The notes below the pieces were generated by a model. The model ran no database searches. It had not been told where the DNA came from and saw nothing but the letters and a program-made list of their open reading frames with translations. A program made the translations under genes and the position numbers. This document shows, one piece after another, positions 60,979 to 64,000 of a DNA stretch of 64,000 bases. How positions within the stretch are numbered: position 1 is the first letter of the stretch; each line of letters starts with the position of its first letter. The DNA comes from Protula sp. h YS-2021 (lineage: Eukaryota; Annelida; Polychaeta; Sabellida; Serpulidae): assembly GCA_949752745.1 (NCBI GenBank), contig OX457027.1, forward strand, positions 55,680,053 to 55,744,052. The letters run 5' to 3'.

Positions 60979-61116
60979 TTCTGCCGTCTAGTCACCTTTT
61001 TCTCCAACATTTTCCTTATCTCCTGCTCTGTCCATTCCCGTCGAGGGTTTGTCTATCCAATCGATCTCCACTCCTGTCACTACCCGCAGGATAAACCTGT
61101 CTTTGGTCATTATCTC

Positions 61117-62426
61117 TCAATTTTCCAGAAAAGGTTTTATCATCCCCCTACCGGACGACTGGAGTTTAGGTACCCTAGATCTCCCAAACCTACAACTAAC
61201 GCTTCCTGTCTTATCTGAACTTTTTGATACACGCCTAGTAACCCTCTCGGTTGTGGTGTGGGAGGTAGGTTTCTTATTTCTATTGGCACTAGAACTTCCA
61301 ACTGTCGTAACCGGGAACTTAACTCCGTTGGACCAACGACACTTAACTGTCCAGTACCTGGCTCTATGCGCCCTGGACGGGCGATACTCTGCCGCGAAAC
61401 CCGTCCCTGCTTCCCCGCAGGCTGTCCCTGCCAAATCTCTCGTTGAGGGAACGACCCCAGCTTGGAAAATGCTAGCCGAGGGCCCTGAGAGAAAGGGCCG
61501 CCTAGTTGGCCTAAAGCTAGTCGGAGCCAGTGCTTTCTTGAGTTCTCTTTTTTCTTTCTTGCGTGTCACTAAATCAAACAGAGTTTTATCGAACTCACGC
61601 CCGAACAACTCCGTATTATGCGCGTTTAATTGCTGCTCTTCCTGAACAAGCAGCTTCTGGACTTTCTTGAAGCTGTCCATAACCGATGAAAGTATAGACC
61701 ATAGTGGAAAATAATGGCCACATTAACTTGCCTCAGAGCTATGATCATTTTCTCAAACAGCCTACACATTTCAGGCATCGACATGGAGGAATAGTTTTCG
61801 TCTCGGTTACTCTTGTCCACTTCTTTCCAGGCCATAATCACTGGAGCCATAGCCTTCATAAAAGCGGTCTGTACTTTGGCAATTTCTGTCGTTCTTAAGT
61901 GTCTTCACATCACTTTCGAACATGTCCGCGAACTCCTCATCAAGTTTAGGGACCTTCAAAGCATCTTTCTTGGGGATATAAATGTCCTCCAACACCCGCC
62001 CCATATTCTCTTCATTGAGAAATGTAGTGAAATTTTTCGACAAAAACTTCCTAAGATGGGTCGGAAGAACTAGGCCAGACTGATCCGCAGTGGGATCGAA
62101 CATATTGAAATTTTCCTCCGAGCTATCAGTGTCCGGTTTAGCACGTTTACCGGGATTTATTTTAGGCTTGAAACACTCGTCCTCGGAATCTGACGAGGAA
62201 TCGCTATCGGAATCAGGTGTTTCCGTTTAGAGGATTCACCCCGTTTTTTGCGTGCCGAATGGCTATCTGTTACTTTTGTCGAATGACTATGTGTGCTGAA
62301 TGCCGAATAGCTAGGTTTACCCGAACATTTAGAAGGCGATTCGCCGGGAGCCCCGGGCTTCGTTTTATAACTTTCTGTATTTTCAACATTTGTCGAATGG
62401 CTTCCAATTTCATGATCTGATTCCAT
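61117..62426 (-). pseudogene. DIRS gag-like ORF1, frameshifted
   Basis: Starts near 62426 with a Ser/Lys-rich hydrophilic region (MESDHEIGSHSTNVENTES). In alternating frames it continues through LPTHLRKFLSKNFTTFLNEE (about 62030), MKAMAPVIMAWKEVDKSN and MPEMCRLFEKMIIALRQVNV (61700-61859), and QEEQQLNAHNTELFGREFDK (about 61600). This order (helical core, then FG-E-F segment and a basic tail) fits DIRS ORF1. At least three frame changes. Confidence 0.65.
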
Positions 62427-62649
62427 TACCGAAAGGCTGTCTTACCTTTTAAAAGCAATATTCTGTTTTAATTGCGTTAAATAACTAAGATTTTCTAAGA
62501 TTCTAAGTTTTGTTTTAGAAATACATGTGTATCCAATGAGAGCAAATGAGGAGAGGAAATCGAATCTTTGAACCGCTATCTACATGGTTGTTGTGAGGAG
62601 AAAGCAGTGTTAGACCTTATGTAGGATCACGAAGTAAAATGAAGCGCAA

Positions 62650-64000
62650 CGATCACCTTGTTTTAGAATTCTTCCACTTGTAGATAAATGTAATTTTATT
62701 TCGCTAAACAAGATTTATATGAACGTCTGGAACATATTATTAATTGATGATAATTCTGACTCAGTAAAATTGTTTTATGTTTGTTAAATGTGTGTGTGAA
62801 ATCGAGGAAAACAGTGACCTGACCTGTTGATAAATGCATCAGCCCACCTGTGCACTCTTAGGAAAGAATTTAACAGACTTGTCTAAATTCTTACTTCATC
62901 TCAATAGATAGTAAATGCAGTAACAATTTGCTGTAACAAATTTTGATCTAGAGAAGAATCTGCAAACTGAATAAACACTAGAGGCAATTAATTCGCCATA
63001 TTGGTCATTCGATCCCAGCACCGTCAACAGAAAGCGAAATTTTTTCATTCTTCATTGAAACAATATCAATTTGACTCAGAGACCGCTGTTTGTGCAGCTC
63101 ATCGCACCGTCGACTACTTCGTGCAAGAAAGGGGCAGTTTTTTACGGCTATGGGAGTAGGGCTGTTCTTAGGGTCGGATGTAAATAGAACTTGATTTCGA
63201 AGCAGATTCCTATAAAATATGTGCTAGACACCTACTGAAGACAATCGATTAGTATGGTAAACTGCGTTATTGAGCCACTAAACAGATATATTGGCGAAGG
63301 GCTTAAAATAAACACCACTGAATAAAAGATTGGCTGGATTCGAATTGATGAAAACCTTCCCTTTCACTCAGTTCTAAACAGCTATGAATTAACTAGTTAT
63401 AAAATCTTTAGCAACAAGAGTCATTTGTAGATTCTGAAATTAAAAAGCTTACTACCTTCGAGGTTATTTTAGAAGTAGATAGTAAAGGTCAATTACACTT
63501 GGATAACATTTGCAAATTTCTATCACATGTTTTAACAACACAGAACTAATGTTCTTTCTGACCAGTTAAAAAGCGATGATCACTTATAGTCGTTGATTTC
63601 ATTGATTTATAGGAGGGTTCCAGAACTGAGGTAAAAAGCACATTTTGCATCTTTTTGGATGTTCAGTGGCAATGTAAATACTTCTGGTCAATGGTATATC
63701 ATTGAAATTGAACGTGAGCCCATAGTTTGCAAGAAATCTTTAGTATCAACGAATACAGGAATCGGATGGTCACATTTCGCTTATATCTCAAACTAAATTA
63801 ACATAGGGCTTGGGGCTTACCCGGTAGGTTGAATCCTTCGGCTCATTAAAATAAAATTTGATGTGTTAAATAAACGTACTACAGTTAATCCTATACCAAC
63901 CAAATATTTGCAATAACTTAGTACTGTGCTGAAATTCATACATTTAGACAAAAACATGTAACCTTTCATAAAGTCATTTTAAAATAATATTCCAAGTGTT
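62650..64000. other. No recognisable feature to the window end
   Basis: AT-rich. No reading frame, repeat or TE end was recognised. Confidence 0.45.

Larger units (their letters stand above)
57830..62645 (-). mobile_element. DIRS-like tyrosine-recombinase retrotransposon, broken
   Basis: Minus-strand order: gag-like, reverse transcriptase, RNase H, tyrosine recombinase, as in the DIRS superfamily. Terminal inverted repeats: GTGATCCTACGTAAGGTCTA at 57884, continuing ACACTGCTTTCTCCTCACAA, is inverted at about 62594-62634. A third, internal copy in the left-end orientation sits at 58386-58414, where DIRS elements carry their internal complementary region. Outside this, CTAGGGTC(G/C)GTCAGGACCC and the following AAGTGAAATTATGATTTT form another inverted pair at 57840-57877 and 58326-58364. 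Frameshifts throughout and a mutated RT centre make it non-autonomous now, but it is far better preserved than the copies at 22-28 kb. Confidence 0.85.

Overview
The window is animal nuclear DNA, most likely from an aquatic invertebrate. Its genes have many short exons bounded by GT-AG introns with no operon structure, the sequence is AT-rich, and satellites and transposons fill most of it. Three intron-containing host genes can be assembled exon by exon with consistent reading phase. Several repeats resemble the tandem-bodied pearl / Helentron-associated elements best known from bivalves. That hints at a mollusc but does not prove it.

Layout. 1-6.2 kb is a higher-order satellite of about 570-bp monomers. 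6.3-8.3 kb holds smaller tandem arrays (about 148, 51 and about 70-110 bp). 9.4-11.1 kb has tRNA-like B-box sequences and a scattered ATGCGTTTATCCGG motif. 12.3-18.4 kb (minus) is a complete ribophorin I gene (RPN1, ten coding exons, 601 aa) whose first intron is packed with MITEs. 20.2-28.7 kb is a transposon graveyard: two 3' ends of L2/CR1-type LINEs, and two decayed DIRS-like retroelements pointing at each other with mutated catalytic motifs, flanked by inverted GTCACG-rich minisatellites. 29.1-31.8 kb is a foldback-like element with long inverted arms containing (GTTGGTT)n and a broken C2H2 zinc-finger gene inside. 32.9-35.9 kb holds more MITEs and a tandem-bodied element. 36.8-38.9 kb (plus) is a three-exon gene for an RWD + MJ1316 + 2H-phosphoesterase protein like LENG9. 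39.4-40.0 kb is a perfect 313-bp tandem duplication. 42.6-55.0 kb (minus) is an F-box/seven-WD-repeat gene (FBXW7-like). One of its introns holds a 3.4-kb array of 114-bp repeats, open in several frames on both strands, and other introns hold tandem-bodied elements. 57.8-62.6 kb is a more recent but still broken DIRS-like tyrosine-recombinase retrotransposon on the minus strand.

The host genes have unrelated jobs: N-glycosylation at the ER (RPN1), RNA-end chemistry (LENG9-like) and SCF ubiquitin ligase substrate choice (FBXW). The unifying theme is the repeats. At least six unrelated-looking bodies share the same ending, a (GACG/GACA)n tract beside a terminal hairpin, and several also carry matching terminal inverted repeats. 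No CRISPR array, rRNA gene or confident tRNA gene was seen.
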